A DNA stretch of 64,000 bases from Erythrobacter cryptus DSM 12079 (GCF_000422985.1 NZ_AUHC01000013.1:36115-100114), one strand, 5' to 3'. Shown: positions 43,812 to 53,116, counted from the stretch's first letter. The notes: generated from the letters alone by a model not told the origin. Program-made: numbers and translations.

Positions 43812-44573
43812 GCTGCACGCCCGGCACGCCGGGTCCTTGGCGATGCGGATCGTGCGCATCGCCGGGCCAAGGCCATCGAGGATGTGGAGCTGGCCCCAGC
43901 CGGGCGCGCCCAAGGTGCTCACGCCCTCGAGCAGCACCTTGATCGCCTGCAGCGCCGCAAAGGTGCCGGTCCAACCAGCCATGGCGCCCAGCATCCCGTC
44001 ATCGGCGCAGGTGTCGCAGTCCTCGGCATCGAAGGCATCGCCGACGAAGCAGCGATAGCAAGCCGCGCCCGGCAGGTGCCCGGCAAAGGCGCCAACCTGC
44101 CCCTGGAACCGGCCCACGGCAGCCGAGATCAGCGGAATGCCGGCCGCCACGCAGGCGTCCGAGACGGCAAGGCGCGTCGCAAAATTGTCGGTGCCGTCGA
44201 GCACCAGATCAGCACCAGCGATCATTGCGGGCGCATTGTCGGCGGTGATCCGCGCATCGGAGACATCCACGCTGAGTGCATCGTCGAAATTGGCAAGCCA
44301 GCGCCGCGCCGAGACCGCCTTGCCATGGCCCACATCACGGGTGGTGAAGATTGTCTGGCGTTGGAGGTTCGAGACATCGACCACATCATCATCGACCAGC
44401 GCCAGCCGCCCGATCCCGCTGGCGGCGAGATATTGCAGGGCCGGGCTGCCGATCCCGCCAAGGCCGATCACCGCCACCTTGCTCTGCGCCAGCCGCACCT
44501 GCCCGGCGCCGCCCACTTCGGGCAGCACGATGTGGCGGGCAAAGCGATCAAGCCTTGCCGGCGAAAGGGTCAT
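43800..44573 (-). CDS. MoeB/ThiF-family adenylyltransferase
   Basis: E1-like enzyme of 257 residues that adenylates the C-terminal glycine of MoaD or ThiS. GLGGIGSPALQYL is the nucleotide loop, DDVVDVSNLQRQ contains the Arg that stabilises AMP, and the zinc cysteines are CYRCF and CRAC near the end. No rhodanese domain. Whether it serves molybdopterin or thiamine synthesis cannot be told. It overlaps the upstream DUF983 gene by four bases. Confidence 0.9.
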   Translation of the reverse strand: MTLSPARLDRFARHIVLPEVGGAGQVRLAQSKVAVIGLGGIGSPALQYLAASGIGRLALVDDDVVDVSNLQRQTIFTTRDVGHGKAVSARRWLANFDDALSVDVSDARITADNAPAMIAGADLVLDGTDNFATRLAVSDACVAAGIPLISAAVGRFQGQVGAFAGHLPGAACYRCFVGDAFDAEDCDTCADDGMLGAMAGWTGTFAALQAIKVLLEGVSTLGAPGWGQLHILDGLGPAMRTIRIAKDPACRACSSAA

Positions 44574-44992
44574 CGCCGCTTCTCGCCGCCAGGGCGCTCT
44601 TGCCCGCGGAAGGCGCCAATCCCATGCCACCACAGGAACGCGATCACCGCGCCCTTCACGGGCTGGAGCATGGCAAGCAGCAGCACGACCGCTACCGGCA
44701 GGATGATTGCCAGCGTCAGCCATGGGGAAATCCCGCCCGAAATCATCGCAATCACCACCGGCGCGAGCAGGTGGCCGACCACGAAGATGCCGATATAGGC
44801 AGGGAAATCATCGGCCTGCTGCAACGACCAGTCCTGCTTGCAGTGGCCGCAGCGATCCACGGGTTTGAGCCATTGGCGGAACAACGGCGCTTCGCCGCAG
44901 CGCGGGCAGCGGCACTTTGCGCCTCTGACCACAGCAGCAAGCCATCCGCTGGGCAGGTTTATAAGTTCGGGTGAAAGGCGTTGAAGCGGCAT
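44570..44992 (-). CDS. DUF983 membrane protein
   Basis: A 140-residue protein: an N-terminal zinc-ribbon-like part with CRCPRCGEAPLF and DRCGHCKQDW, then two long membrane helices. This is the DUF983 pattern, of unknown function and common in alphaproteobacteria. It overlaps the next gene by ATGA. The 97 bp between its start and dnaA's stop hold two strong hairpins. Confidence 0.88.
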   Translation of the reverse strand: MPLQRLSPELINLPSGWLAAVVRGAKCRCPRCGEAPLFRQWLKPVDRCGHCKQDWSLQQADDFPAYIGIFVVGHLLAPVVIAMISGGISPWLTLAIILPVAVVLLLAMLQPVKGAVIAFLWWHGIGAFRGQERPGGEKRR

Positions 44993-44995
44993 GGA

Positions 44996-45013
44996 CAGGC
45001 TGTTTACAGCCTG
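44996..45013. repeat. palindromic hairpin between DUF983 and dnaA
   Basis: CAGGCTGT-TT-ACAGCCTG is a perfect 8-bp inverted repeat. Its GACAGGCT / AGCCTGT arms recur in the hairpin at 45018-45059, suggesting an ancient duplication. Confidence 0.6.
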
Positions 45014-45017
45014 TGCG

Positions 45018-45059
45018 GGCGCTGTCGACAGGCTTGTGGAAAGCCCTGTCGAAAGCGCC
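45018..45059. repeat. strong hairpin downstream of dnaA
   Basis: GGCGCT, TCGACAG and GCTT pair with AAGC, CTGTCGA and AGCGCC to give 17 bp with one mismatch and one bulged C, closing a GTGGA loop. There is no T-run after it on either strand, so it is not a classical terminator. On the minus strand the loop region reads CTTTCCACA, one off TTWTNCACA. Confidence 0.65.
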
Positions 45060-45089
45060 GGGCAAAGGCTGGGGATGGCCGCGGGGCGA

Positions 45090-46493
45090 TCAGCTTTCCA
45101 GCTGCCGCAGCAGGCTCCTCACATCGCCGTCCATGTCGGCATCGCGTTGGCGCAGATCCTCGATCAGCCGCACCGCGTGGATCACGGTCGAATGGTCACG
45201 CCCGCCGAACTTGCGCCCGATCTCGGGATAGGAGCGCGGGGTGAGCACCTTGGACAGATACATCGCCACCTGGCGCGGGCGCACCACCGCGCGGGCGCGG
45301 CGCTTGCTGCTCATTTCTGCCCGATCGATGCGGTAGAACTGGCACACGGTGCGCTGGATCTCGTCGATGGTGATGCGGCGGCGGTTGGCGCTCAAGATGT
45401 CGGTGAGCTGTTCCTCGGCAAGCTGGAGCGAGACCTCCTGCCCGGTGAGCTGGGCATAGGCGATCAGCTTGTTCAATCCGCCCACCAGCTCGCGCACGTT
45501 GCGGGTGATGGTGCGGGCGAGGAAATCGACCACATCCTCGGGCACCGCCATCGGCGCGAAGCGGGTGAGCTTGGAGAGCAGGATCTTCTTCCTGAGCTCG
45601 ATATCGGCGGGCTGGATATCGGCGACCAGCCCCATCGACAACCGGCTGAGCAGGCGCGGCTCCACCCCGTCGAGCGCCTGGGGCGCGCGGTCGGCGGCAA
45701 ACACCAGCCGCTTGCCCTCGGCCAGCAGCGCATCGATGGTGTAGAGCAGTTCCTCCTGCGCGCTCGCCTTGCCGATGATGAACTGGATGTCATCGACCAG
45801 CAGCAGGTCGAAGGAGCGCAGCCGCGCCTTGAACTCGAGCGTCTGGCTGGTCTTCAGCGCCTGGACGAACTCGACCATGAAGCGCTCGGCCGAACAATAG
45901 AAGATCCGCGCGCGCGGGTGCACCTGCAGATAGCCATGGCCGATGGCGTGGAGCAGGTGGGTCTTGCCCTGGCCGGTGGCAGCCTTGAGATAGAGCGGCG
46001 AGAACTGCGGTGCCTCGAGCGCGGCCATGCGCTGGGCGGCATTGCAGGCGAGGATATTGGCCTCGCCGGTGACGAAGGCGGCGAAGGTGAGCGAGGGATC
46101 GAGCCCGACCGAGGAGGTAAAGCCCGAATCGCTCAGCGTGCCGGCGGCAACGGCAAGCGTGCTTGCCCCGTCATTGGCGGGACGGCGCCCGTCATCGATG
46201 CGCAGGTCGGGCATCTGGCGGCGACCGGGGTGGACGAGGACATTGACCTGGCGCACCTCGCTGCGGGCGATCTTCCAGGCCAGCTGCAGCCGGTCGAGGA
46301 AGCGGTCGCGCACCCAATTGGCCGAAAACTCGGTCGGCAGGTAGAGATCGAGCGTACCGGTTTCGCGGTTCAGTGTGCCGAGCTGGATCGGCTTGATCCA
46401 CTGGCTGTGGAGCTGATGCCCCAGATCCTTGCGCAGCCCCTGGCTGATATCGGCCCAGTCGGCGGCGAGGTTAACGGCTTCGGCATCTTCCAT
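45090..46493 (-). CDS. dnaA: chromosomal replication initiator DnaA
   Basis: Binds origin boxes and opens DNA at initiation. The protein has domain I (about 1-85), a short linker, domain III with Walker A GQGKTHLLHAIG and LLVDDIQFI, and domain IV with GGRDHSTVIHAVR. Start: ATG 46493 (MEDAEAV, 467 residues) fits homologues; GTG at 46547 (18 residues longer) has a stronger GGGGAAGAG site, so either may be used. The gene is downstream of rpsT and mutM. No cluster of perfect DnaA boxes is visible in the adjoining 534 bp. Confidence 0.96.
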   Translation of the reverse strand: MEDAEAVNLAADWADISQGLRKDLGHQLHSQWIKPIQLGTLNRETGTLDLYLPTEFSANWVRDRFLDRLQLAWKIARSEVRQVNVLVHPGRRQMPDLRIDDGRRPANDGASTLAVAAGTLSDSGFTSSVGLDPSLTFAAFVTGEANILACNAAQRMAALEAPQFSPLYLKAATGQGKTHLLHAIGHGYLQVHPRARIFYCSAERFMVEFVQALKTSQTLEFKARLRSFDLLLVDDIQFIIGKASAQEELLYTIDALLAEGKRLVFAADRAPQALDGVEPRLLSRLSMGLVADIQPADIELRKKILLSKLTRFAPMAVPEDVVDFLARTITRNVRELVGGLNKLIAYAQLTGQEVSLQLAEEQLTDILSANRRRITIDEIQRTVCQFYRIDRAEMSSKRRARAVVRPRQVAMYLSKVLTPRSYPEIGRKFGGRDHSTVIHAVRLIEDLRQRDADMDGDVRSLLRQLES

Positions 46494-46639
46494 CAGGTGT
46501 TCATCGGCTTGGCGGCCGCTCGTCCTTGCCTTTTCGATCCTGTGCACAAGCTCTTCCCCAATTCACTCGGTGGCCGTGAGCCGTGACCGCTCAACACGCC
46601 GTTGTTCTCTCTCGTTGCGACAGGCAAAGCCTTTCCCAC

Positions 46640-46662
46640 CCCCGGAAAACAAGTTTCCGGGG
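46640..46662 (-). promoter_or_regulatory. leader hairpin upstream of dnaA
   Basis: CCCCGGAAA / TTTCCGGGG pair over 9 bp around a 5-nt loop, 150 bp before dnaA. There is no U-tract, so it is not a terminator; a structured leader or protein site is possible. Confidence 0.4.
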
Positions 46663-46917
46663 ACCCCCCCTGTCAGCTCGTTTGTTAAAGCGCCCGGACT
46701 GTCCGGCGCCGGGCAGACCCCATGTAAAGAACGCAAAGGGCCGAAGCGCAAGCGCGGACTTTTAAAAAAAGTGAAATATTCCTGTTGACTCGGCTCTATC
46801 CCGCAGACTTTCGTTCAATCGACTGAAAAAGCTGGATAAACACCGTTAAGATCGCGCGAATCGCGGGGAATCCTGACATTTGCGGGGATTGTGCCGGTCG
46901 CATTTGTCGCAAACGAC

Positions 46918-46943
46918 AAAAGCCGCGCGGGTTGCGCGCGGCT
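46918..46943 (-). terminator. intrinsic terminator of rpsT
   Basis: AGCCGCGCG and CGCGCGGCT (46921-46943) pair over 9 bp with a 5-nt loop, followed on the minus strand by TTTT then GTCGTTT. It lies 85 bp past the rpsT stop. Confidence 0.7.
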
Positions 46944-47027
46944 CTGTTCTCCTTGCCGGTCTGGCCGTGCCGACCTGCCCGCGCGCTGACCCCTGGAACC
47001 GGGGCAGGCAGACAGGGGCGAATCGGA

Positions 47028-47288
47028 TCAGAGCGTGGCGACTCGACGGGTGAGGCGCGAGAGCTTGCGCGCCACGGTGTTCTTGTGCAGCACCCCGCGC
47101 GCCACGCCGCGCGCCATCTCGGGCTGGGCGGCCTTGAGCGCGGCGGCGGCCGCTTCCTTGTCACCCGCTTCGCAGGCCGCCTCGACCTTCTTGATGAAGG
47201 TGCGGATGCGGCTGAGGCGCGAATGGTTGATCGCGGCGCGGCGCGCGTTGCGGCGGATGCGCTTCTTGGCTTGCGGCGTATTGGCCAT
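47028..47288 (-). CDS. rpsT: 30S ribosomal protein S20
   Basis: An 86-residue basic protein beginning [16 protein letters not shown], with the [10 protein letters not shown] and [11 protein letters not shown] segments; an unambiguous S20. It sits between mutM and dnaA, the conserved alphaproteobacterial order. Confidence 0.97.
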   Translation of the reverse strand: MANTPQAKKRIRRNARRAAINHSRLSRIRTFIKKVEAACEAGDKEAAAAALKAAQPEMARGVARGVLHKNTVARKLSRLTRRVATL

Positions 47289-47437
47289 GTCTCGTGTCTG
47301 TCTCGCGTCTGCTTCGGGCGGCCGGGCACGGCCGATGAAATGCTTGATCGTTCAGTGAAAGGCAGCGGGTTGCCACGCGGCCTCCCGCCGGAAAGCGGCG
47401 CACATAGTCGCAGGCGCGCGCAACGTCAATGATTCCC

Positions 47438-48253
47438 TCATTTCTGGCACACCGGGCAGTGCCAGGTGCTGCGCCCGCCCTGCACGATCCGGCGGATGGT
47501 GCCCCCGTCATCGCGGCGGCAGGGCGCGCCCTCGCGGCCATAGGCATCAAAGCTGCTGGCAAAATAGCCAAGCTCGCCATCGGGTCGGACATAATCGCGC
47601 AAGGTAGAGCCGCCATCGCGGATCGCCGCTTCAAGCACCGCCTGAATGGCCGGTACCAGGCGCGCGATCTGTGCGCCCGTGACCTTTCCGGCCGGCTTGG
47701 TCGGGCGGATGCCCGCGCGCCACAGCGCTTCGCACACATAGATATTGCCGAGCCCGGCAACGATCCGCTGGTCGAGCAGGGCGAGCTTGATCGCCTGGCT
47801 CTTGCCTTTGAAGGCCGCCTTGAGGTGCGCTGGCGTAAGACCCGGCCCCAGAGGTTCCGGCCCCAGCGCGACGAACTGCGGCCATTGCGCGAGCGCGCCC
47901 GTCTCCACCAGATCGACCGAGCCGAATCGGCGCGGATCGCACAGGGCAAAGCGATGGCTGGCGGTCTCGAGGATCAGGTGATCGTGGGGATGGGGGGCCT
48001 CAGGATCGATCCGCCAGCGCCCGCTCATGCCGAGGTGGAAGATCATGGTGGCGGCGCGATCGAGATGGACGAGGCCATATTTGGCGCGGCGCGCGAGGCC
48101 CATCACCCGCGCGCCGGTGAGCACCTGCACCAGATCGGCAGGGAAGGGACGGCGCAGATCGTGCCGGTTGATGGTAACCCGCGCGATCCGCTCGCCCTCG
48201 AGGAAGCGGGCAAGGCCGCGCACGGTGGTTTCGACCTCGGGCAGTTCAGGCAT
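47438..48253 (-). CDS. mutM: formamidopyrimidine-DNA glycosylase MutM
   Basis: Removes 8-oxoguanine and cleaves AP sites. The 271-residue protein has the catalytic N-terminus MPELPEVET (Pro2 and Glu3), the conserved Lys in RRAKYGLV, QAIKLALLDQR and AGLGNIYVCEALWR. The C-terminal zinc finger reads CRRDD...CPVC, so one of four cysteine ligands appears replaced by Asp. The start ATG at 48253 gives the required Pro2. It is upstream of rpsT and divergent from ubiE. Confidence 0.96.
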   Translation of the reverse strand: MPELPEVETTVRGLARFLEGERIARVTINRHDLRRPFPADLVQVLTGARVMGLARRAKYGLVHLDRAATMIFHLGMSGRWRIDPEAPHPHDHLILETASHRFALCDPRRFGSVDLVETGALAQWPQFVALGPEPLGPGLTPAHLKAAFKGKSQAIKLALLDQRIVAGLGNIYVCEALWRAGIRPTKPAGKVTGAQIARLVPAIQAVLEAAIRDGGSTLRDYVRPDGELGYFASSFDAYGREGAPCRRDDGGTIRRIVQGGRSTWHCPVCQK

Positions 48254-48324
48254 TGCACACTTCGCACATGGCCCGCCCTCTATCACCCTTTGCCAAAGGG
48301 GCAATTGTCTCTAGGGAACGCCGC

Positions 48325-49080
48325 ATGAGCGACACCACCCCAGAAACCGTCTCCTTCGGCTACAGCGAGGTCACCCCTGAGGAAAAGACCCGCAAGGTGG
48401 GCGAGGTGTTTTCCAGCGTGGCGCGCAAGTATGACATCATGAACGATGCCATGTCGGGCGGGCTGCACCGGCTGTGGAAGGACAAGTTCGTGCGCCGGGT
48501 CAAGCCTCAGCCGGGCGAGCAGATCCTCGACATGGCCGGCGGCACCGGCGACATCGCCTTTCGCCTTGCCGCGCGCGGCGCGCATGTGACGGTGGCCGAC
48601 ATCAATCAGGACATGCTCGATGTCGGGGCCGAGCGCGCGCTCGCGCGTGGCATGGGGCCGGAGGAAGGCACGCTGGTCTTCACCCGGCAGAATGCCGAGG
48701 AAACGAGCTTTGCCTCGGGCAGTTTCGATGCCTACACCATCGCCTTCGGGATCAGGAATGTCACCCATATCGACCGCGCGCTTGCCGAGGCGCACCGGGT
48801 GCTCAAGCCCGGCGGGCGGTTCTTCTGCCTCGAGTTCTCGACCGTCGAATGGGCCGGGCTGAGGCAAGCCTATGATCTTTATTCCGAGCACGTGCTGCCG
48901 CGCATGGGCCAGGTGATCGCCGGCGATGCGGCATCCTATCGCTACCTTGCCGAATCGATCCGCCGCTTCCCGCCCATGCCTGCCTTTGCCGCGATGATCG
49001 CGCAGGCGGGCTTTGCGAGCGTCAGGATCGAGCCGATCCTCGGCGGGCTGGTGGCGATCCATTCGGGGTGGAAGATCTGA
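48325..49080 (+). CDS. ubiE: bifunctional demethylmenaquinone/ubiquinone methyltransferase UbiE
   Basis: C-methyltransferase of quinone synthesis, 251 residues. SAM-binding DMAGGTGDIAFRL, the ubiE signature FGIRNVTHIDRAL, KPGGRFFCLEFS and the terminal GGLVAIHSGWK are all present. The N-terminus TVSFGYSEVTPEEK is typical. The start ATG at 48325 follows AGGGAACGCC. ubiB follows 4 bp on. Confidence 0.96.
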   Translation: MSDTTPETVSFGYSEVTPEEKTRKVGEVFSSVARKYDIMNDAMSGGLHRLWKDKFVRRVKPQPGEQILDMAGGTGDIAFRLAARGAHVTVADINQDMLDVGAERALARGMGPEEGTLVFTRQNAEETSFASGSFDAYTIAFGIRNVTHIDRALAEAHRVLKPGGRFFCLEFSTVEWAGLRQAYDLYSEHVLPRMGQVIAGDAASYRYLAESIRRFPPMPAFAAMIAQAGFASVRIEPILGGLVAIHSGWKI

Positions 49081-49084
49081 TCTG

Positions 49085-50632
49085 GTGACGAGCGCTGCGG
49101 TTCATCTTGCCCGCCTCGCGCGCTGGGGCGTGACGCTGGCGCGCCGCCGCGCGCTGGTGGGGATCGAGAATGATCCCAACGCCCCGCTCGCGCTGCGCCA
49201 GCTGGTGCGCCTCGCGCGGCTGGCAACGCTCACCGGCAAGCGCGGCAAGCCCGATTACGCCGGGGCCTTCCGCGCCATCGGCCCGGCGGCGATCAAGCTG
49301 GGGCAGAGCCTTGCCACCCGCCCCGACCTTGTGGGCGAGGAAGCGGCGAGCAATCTCCTCTCGCTCCAGGATTCGCTTCCCCCCGTGCCCTTTGCCGAAA
49401 TCCGCAAGGTGATCGAGCAGAGCTTCGGCCAGCCGCTCGAGGCCCTGTTTGCCGAGATCGAGCCCGAGCCGGTCGGCGCGGCCTCGATCGCGCAGGTGCA
49501 CAAGGGGATCACCAGCGATGGGCGCAAGGTCGCGGTCAAGGTGCTGCGCCCCGGCATCCGCGAGAAGTTTGCGCGCGACATCGCCACCTATGAATGGGCT
49601 GCCGCGCAGCTCGAGGCGATGGGAGGGGAGGCAGCGCGGCTGCGCCCGCGGCTGACCATCGCCAACTTCAAGCGCTGGACCAATTCGGAGCTCGACCTCA
49701 GGCGCGAGGCGGCCTCGGCCAGCGAGCTTGCCGAACAGATGGCGGGCGTGCCCGGCTATCGCATCCCCGCGGTCGATTGGGATCGCACCAATGGCCGGGT
49801 GATGACGATCGAATGGATCGACGGGATCAAGATCAGCCGCATCGATGAATTGCGCGCGCGCGGGCATGATCTTCCCGCAATCGCCGAGCGGCTGGTGATC
49901 AGCTTCCTCACCCAGGCGATCAGCGCCGGGTTCTTCCATGCCGACATGCACCAGGGCAACCTGTTCGTCGAGGACGACGGCACCATCGTGGCGATCGACT
50001 TTGGCATCATGGGCCGGATCGATCGGCGCGCGCGCCAGTGGCTGGCCGAAATCCTTTATGGCCTGACCACCGGGGATTACCAGCGCGTCGCCGAGATCCA
50101 TTTCGAGGCGCAATATGTGCCGAGCTATCATTCGGTCGGTGAATTCGCCACCGCACTGCGCGCCGTGGGCGAGCCGATGCGCGGCAAGCCGGTCAAGGAG
50201 CTTTCGGTCGGGCAGATGCTCGACGGGCTGTTTGCCATCACCCGCGATTTCGACATGCAGACCCAGCCGCATCTGCTGCTGCTGCAAAAGACCATGGTGA
50301 TGGTCGAAGGCATCGCCACCCAGCTCAATCCCGATATCAACATGTGGGACACCGCCGCGCCCTATGTGCGCAGCTGGCTGCGCGACGAGCTGGGGCCGGA
50401 AGCCGCGCTGGCCGATCGGCTGAAGCAGGATGCCGAAACCCTGCTGCGCCTGCCCGGGCTCATTCGCCGCATCGAGGAGATGTTCCCGCCCAAGGGCGGC
50501 GCGCCCGAGCCGCCGCCGCTGCCCGAGATCCCGCTGCTGGGCGCGCAGGGCACGGGAAGCGGCTGGCTGGGCTATCTGCTCGCCGCGGGTCTGGGCGCAG
50601 GCGCGGCATGGGCGGCGCTGGCGCTTGGCTGA
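49085..50632 (+). CDS. ubiB: ubiquinone biosynthesis kinase-like protein UbiB
   Basis: ABC1/ADCK-like ATPase of the ubiquinone pathway, 515 residues. The KxGQ motif is AIKLGQSLATRPD, the alanine-rich loop PVGAASIAQVH replaces the kinase P-loop, VAVKVLRPG has the ATP lysine, and HADMHQGNLFV with AIDFG are the catalytic and metal motifs. Two terminal hydrophobic helices (LGYLLAAGLGAGAAWAAL) anchor it. It starts with GTG at 49085, 4 bp after ubiE. Confidence 0.95.
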   Translation: MTSAAVHLARLARWGVTLARRRALVGIENDPNAPLALRQLVRLARLATLTGKRGKPDYAGAFRAIGPAAIKLGQSLATRPDLVGEEAASNLLSLQDSLPPVPFAEIRKVIEQSFGQPLEALFAEIEPEPVGAASIAQVHKGITSDGRKVAVKVLRPGIREKFARDIATYEWAAAQLEAMGGEAARLRPRLTIANFKRWTNSELDLRREAASASELAEQMAGVPGYRIPAVDWDRTNGRVMTIEWIDGIKISRIDELRARGHDLPAIAERLVISFLTQAISAGFFHADMHQGNLFVEDDGTIVAIDFGIMGRIDRRARQWLAEILYGLTTGDYQRVAEIHFEAQYVPSYHSVGEFATALRAVGEPMRGKPVKELSVGQMLDGLFAITRDFDMQTQPHLLLLQKTMVMVEGIATQLNPDINMWDTAAPYVRSWLRDELGPEAALADRLKQDAETLLRLPGLIRRIEEMFPPKGGAPEPPPLPEIPLLGAQGTGSGWLGYLLAAGLGAGAAWAALALG

Positions 50633-50637
50633 ATCGG

Positions 50638-51396
50638 ATGAGGGCCGCCAGCCTTCCTGTATTGTTCGGGCGGTGGGAGGCGACGGAGCGGCCGCTTGCG
50701 CGCATGCCGCGCGGGCTTGCGCGCCTGGCGCTGGCCTTGCTGCTGGCGGGACTGCTGTGGCGCAGCCTTGCTGCCAGCGCTGCGCGCAGCATCGGTTCTG
50801 GCGCACCTGGCGAGGCGAGTCCCCTTATCAATGCGCCCGCGGCGCCTGCGCCTGAGCAAGCGCTCGGCAGCGGAGACCTGGCGCTCTACGAGCGTATCCG
50901 CGCGCGGGTGGCAGCGGGAGAACCCTATTATGCCGCTGCCATGGATGAGCAGCGCGCCCGTGACTATCCCACCCGCCCCTTTGTCGCCGTGCGGCTACCC
51001 ACTCTCGCCGTGGCCGGAGCAACGCTCGGCCTGCCGGCGATGCGGGTGCTCGCAGGGGGGCTGCTGGCGGCTGCGATGGCGGCGCTGCAGCGACGGCTGG
51101 CCGAGCGCACAACGCGTGCCGAGCGGATCGCGGCGCAAGGAATGCTGGTATTCGGCGGGGCAGCGGCTTTCGTGCTGCCGCAGGTGGGCTGGGCCGGGCT
51201 TGGAGGGCGGCTCGGGCTGCTTGCCAGCCTGTGGTTTGCCGGGTTCCTTATTGCGGTGGCGCTGCTGGCGCGGCCCGACACCTTCTATTGGACGCAGCTG
51301 GTCTTGCCTGCCTATGCTGTTGGCCTTGCCCTTGCCCCTCGGGCGATTGCCGATCTCGGCAAGGCCGCGCTTGCACCGGCGGCAAGCGAGGCTTAA
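50638..51396 (+). CDS. membrane protein of unknown function, ubiB-coaBC interval
   Basis: A 252-residue protein with one N-terminal helix (about 25-42), a loop with EPYYAAAMDEQRARDYPTRP, and four further helices. The loop resembles glycosyltransferase-like membrane proteins of the sphingomonads but I recognise no catalytic motif. Codon use is like its neighbours. It starts 5 bp after ubiB and is presumably cotranscribed. Confidence 0.75.
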   Translation: MRAASLPVLFGRWEATERPLARMPRGLARLALALLLAGLLWRSLAASAARSIGSGAPGEASPLINAPAAPAPEQALGSGDLALYERIRARVAAGEPYYAAAMDEQRARDYPTRPFVAVRLPTLAVAGATLGLPAMRVLAGGLLAAAMAALQRRLAERTTRAERIAAQGMLVFGGAAAFVLPQVGWAGLGGRLGLLASLWFAGFLIAVALLARPDTFYWTQLVLPAYAVGLALAPRAIADLGKAALAPAASEA

Positions 51397-51475
51397 CCAA
51401 AATGTGCGATCATCGCGGCTTGATCGACCAGCAAGACCGGCAAACTGGCAAGGAGTGCCCGCGCGGCGCAAGCGG

Positions 51476-53116
51476 ATGAGTAAGGCAGAGGCAATGGCAG
51501 GCAGGCCGCGCATCCTCCTGGTGGTGGGCGGCGGCATCGCGGCCTACAAGGCCTGCGAGCTGGTGCGGCTGATCCGCAAGGGCGGGGCCGAGGTGACCTG
51601 TGTGCTCACCCGCGGCGGGCAGCAATTCGTAACCCCGCTGGCGCTCGCCGCACTCAGCGAAAACCCGGTCTATACCAACCTGTTCGACCTCAAGAACGAG
51701 GCCGAGATGGGGCATATCCAGCTCTCGCGCGAGGCCGATCTGGTGGTCGTGTGCCCGGCCACCGCCGATCTTCTCGCCAAGATGGCCGCGGGGATCGCCG
51801 ATGATCTTGCCACCACGCTCATCCTTGCCACCGACAAGCCGGTGCTGGCGGTGCCGGCGATGAATGTGCGCATGTGGGAACACGCCGCCACGCAGCGCAA
51901 CGTGGCGCTGCTCCAGGCGGCGGGCGTCACCGTGCTCCACCCCGATCAGGGGCCGATGGCCTGCGGCGAGTTCGGCTATGGCCGCCTGCCCGAGCCCGAG
52001 GCGATCTGGCGGGCGATTGCCGATCAGCTCGGCCTTGCCGTGCCCGTGCCGCTCGCCAGTGAGGCGCTCGAACCCGAGGAGGAGGAGGACAGCGCTGCCG
52101 AGCTTCCCGCCGGGGGGCTGGGCGGGCTGCTCTCCCGGCTCATCCCGCGCTCGACCCCGAAGCGCAGCCATGCCGAGATCGAGGCGGAATACGAGGCCTT
52201 GCCCGCGCCCGAGCCTGAGGCAGAAACCGCGCCACCGCCTGAGGAATCGCCGCCCTTCGCCCCGGATTTCAGCGGGCCGCTGCTCGCCAAGAAGGGCAAG
52301 GCCAGCGCCGCCCCGCCGATCGACCGTGAGGCGATCAACCATGTCGTCGATCCGCGCAAGGCAGCGCCCGAAACCTTCATCCCGGCCGTGCCCGAGCAAA
52401 TCGAGGAGGTGCTGGGCGACGTCACCGCCGGGGCCGATTTCACTCGGTCGGGCGCGCCGCTCTCGCTCACCGGGCGGCACGTGCTGGTGACCGCCGGGCC
52501 GACTTGGGAAGCGATCGATCCGGTGCGCTACATCGCCAACCGCTCGAGCGGCAAGCAGGGCTTCGCAATTGCGGCGGCGGCAGCAGCGCTCGGCGCGCGG
52601 GTGACGCTGGTGGCAGGGCCGGTGGCGCTCAAGACCCCCGCCGGGGTGGAGCGCATCGATGTCGAAAGCGCGCGCGACATGGCCGAGGCAGTGCGGCGCG
52701 CGCTGCCTGCCGATGTCGCGGTGATGGTGGCCGCGGTCGCCGACTGGCGGCCCAAGGAATACCGCGCCGAGAAGATCAAGAAGCGCGGCGATGCCCCGCC
52801 GGCGCTGATGCTCGCCGAGAACCCTGACATTCTCACCAATGTCGCTTCTGCACCCAACCGCCCGGCGCTGGTGATCGGCTTTGCCGCCGAGACCGAGGAC
52901 GTGATCGAGAACGCCAAGGCCAAGCGCAAGCGCAAGGTGGCCGACTGGATCGTCGCCAATGATGTTTCGGGAGATGTCATGGGCGGGGATCGCAACCGCG
53001 TCCACATCATCAGCGCCGAAGGGGTCGAGACGCTTGACGACATGCCCAAGAGCGCGGTCGCCATGGCGCTGGTTGAACGGATCGCCGCGGCCTTCCGCGC
53101 CGAGGCGGCCGAGTGA
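51476..53116 (+). CDS. coaBC: bifunctional CoaBC: phosphopantothenoylcysteine decarboxylase/synthetase
   Basis: Catalyses two steps to coenzyme A. CoaC (about 10-185): flavin-binding [13 protein letters not shown], His80 in [15 protein letters not shown], Cys163 in [10 protein letters not shown]. CoaB (about 331-546): [29 protein letters not shown] and AVADWRPK. Between them is an unusual linker of about 140 residues, acidic and Pro-rich ([30 protein letters not shown]), making the protein 546 residues against about 400 in most bacteria. Start at ATG 51476 or 51494. dut overlaps its stop (GTGA). Confidence 0.95.
   Translation: MSKAEAMAGRPRILLVVGGGIAAYKACELVRLIRKGGAEVTCVLTRGGQQFVTPLALAALSENPVYTNLFDLKNEAEMGHIQLSREADLVVVCPATADLLAKMAAGIADDLATTLILATDKPVLAVPAMNVRMWEHAATQRNVALLQAAGVTVLHPDQGPMACGEFGYGRLPEPEAIWRAIADQLGLAVPVPLASEALEPEEEEDSAAELPAGGLGGLLSRLIPRSTPKRSHAEIEAEYEALPAPEPEAETAPPPEESPPFAPDFSGPLLAKKGKASAAPPIDREAINHVVDPRKAAPETFIPAVPEQIEEVLGDVTAGADFTRSGAPLSLTGRHVLVTAGPTWEAIDPVRYIANRSSGKQGFAIAAAAAALGARVTLVAGPVALKTPAGVERIDVESARDMAEAVRRALPADVAVMVAAVADWRPKEYRAEKIKKRGDAPPALMLAENPDILTNVASAPNRPALVIGFAAETEDVIENAKAKRKRKVADWIVANDVSGDVMGGDRNRVHIISAEGVETLDDMPKSAVAMALVERIAAAFRAEAAE

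Larger units (their letters stand above)
46494..47027. other. dnaA upstream region
   Basis: About 534 bp without a gene. It contains a 9-bp hairpin (CCCCGGAAA, 46640-46662) in the dnaA leader, an AT-rich stretch (46758-46785), one near-consensus DnaA box on the minus strand (TTATCCAGC, 46839-46831), and the rpsT terminator (46918-46943). I see no clear -10/-35 pair and no small reading frame worth calling. Confidence 0.5.

Noticed and set aside
46640..46662. Hairpin near dnaA as a terminator
   Set aside because: There is no U-tract on either strand and it lies inside the probable leader, so termination is unlikely.
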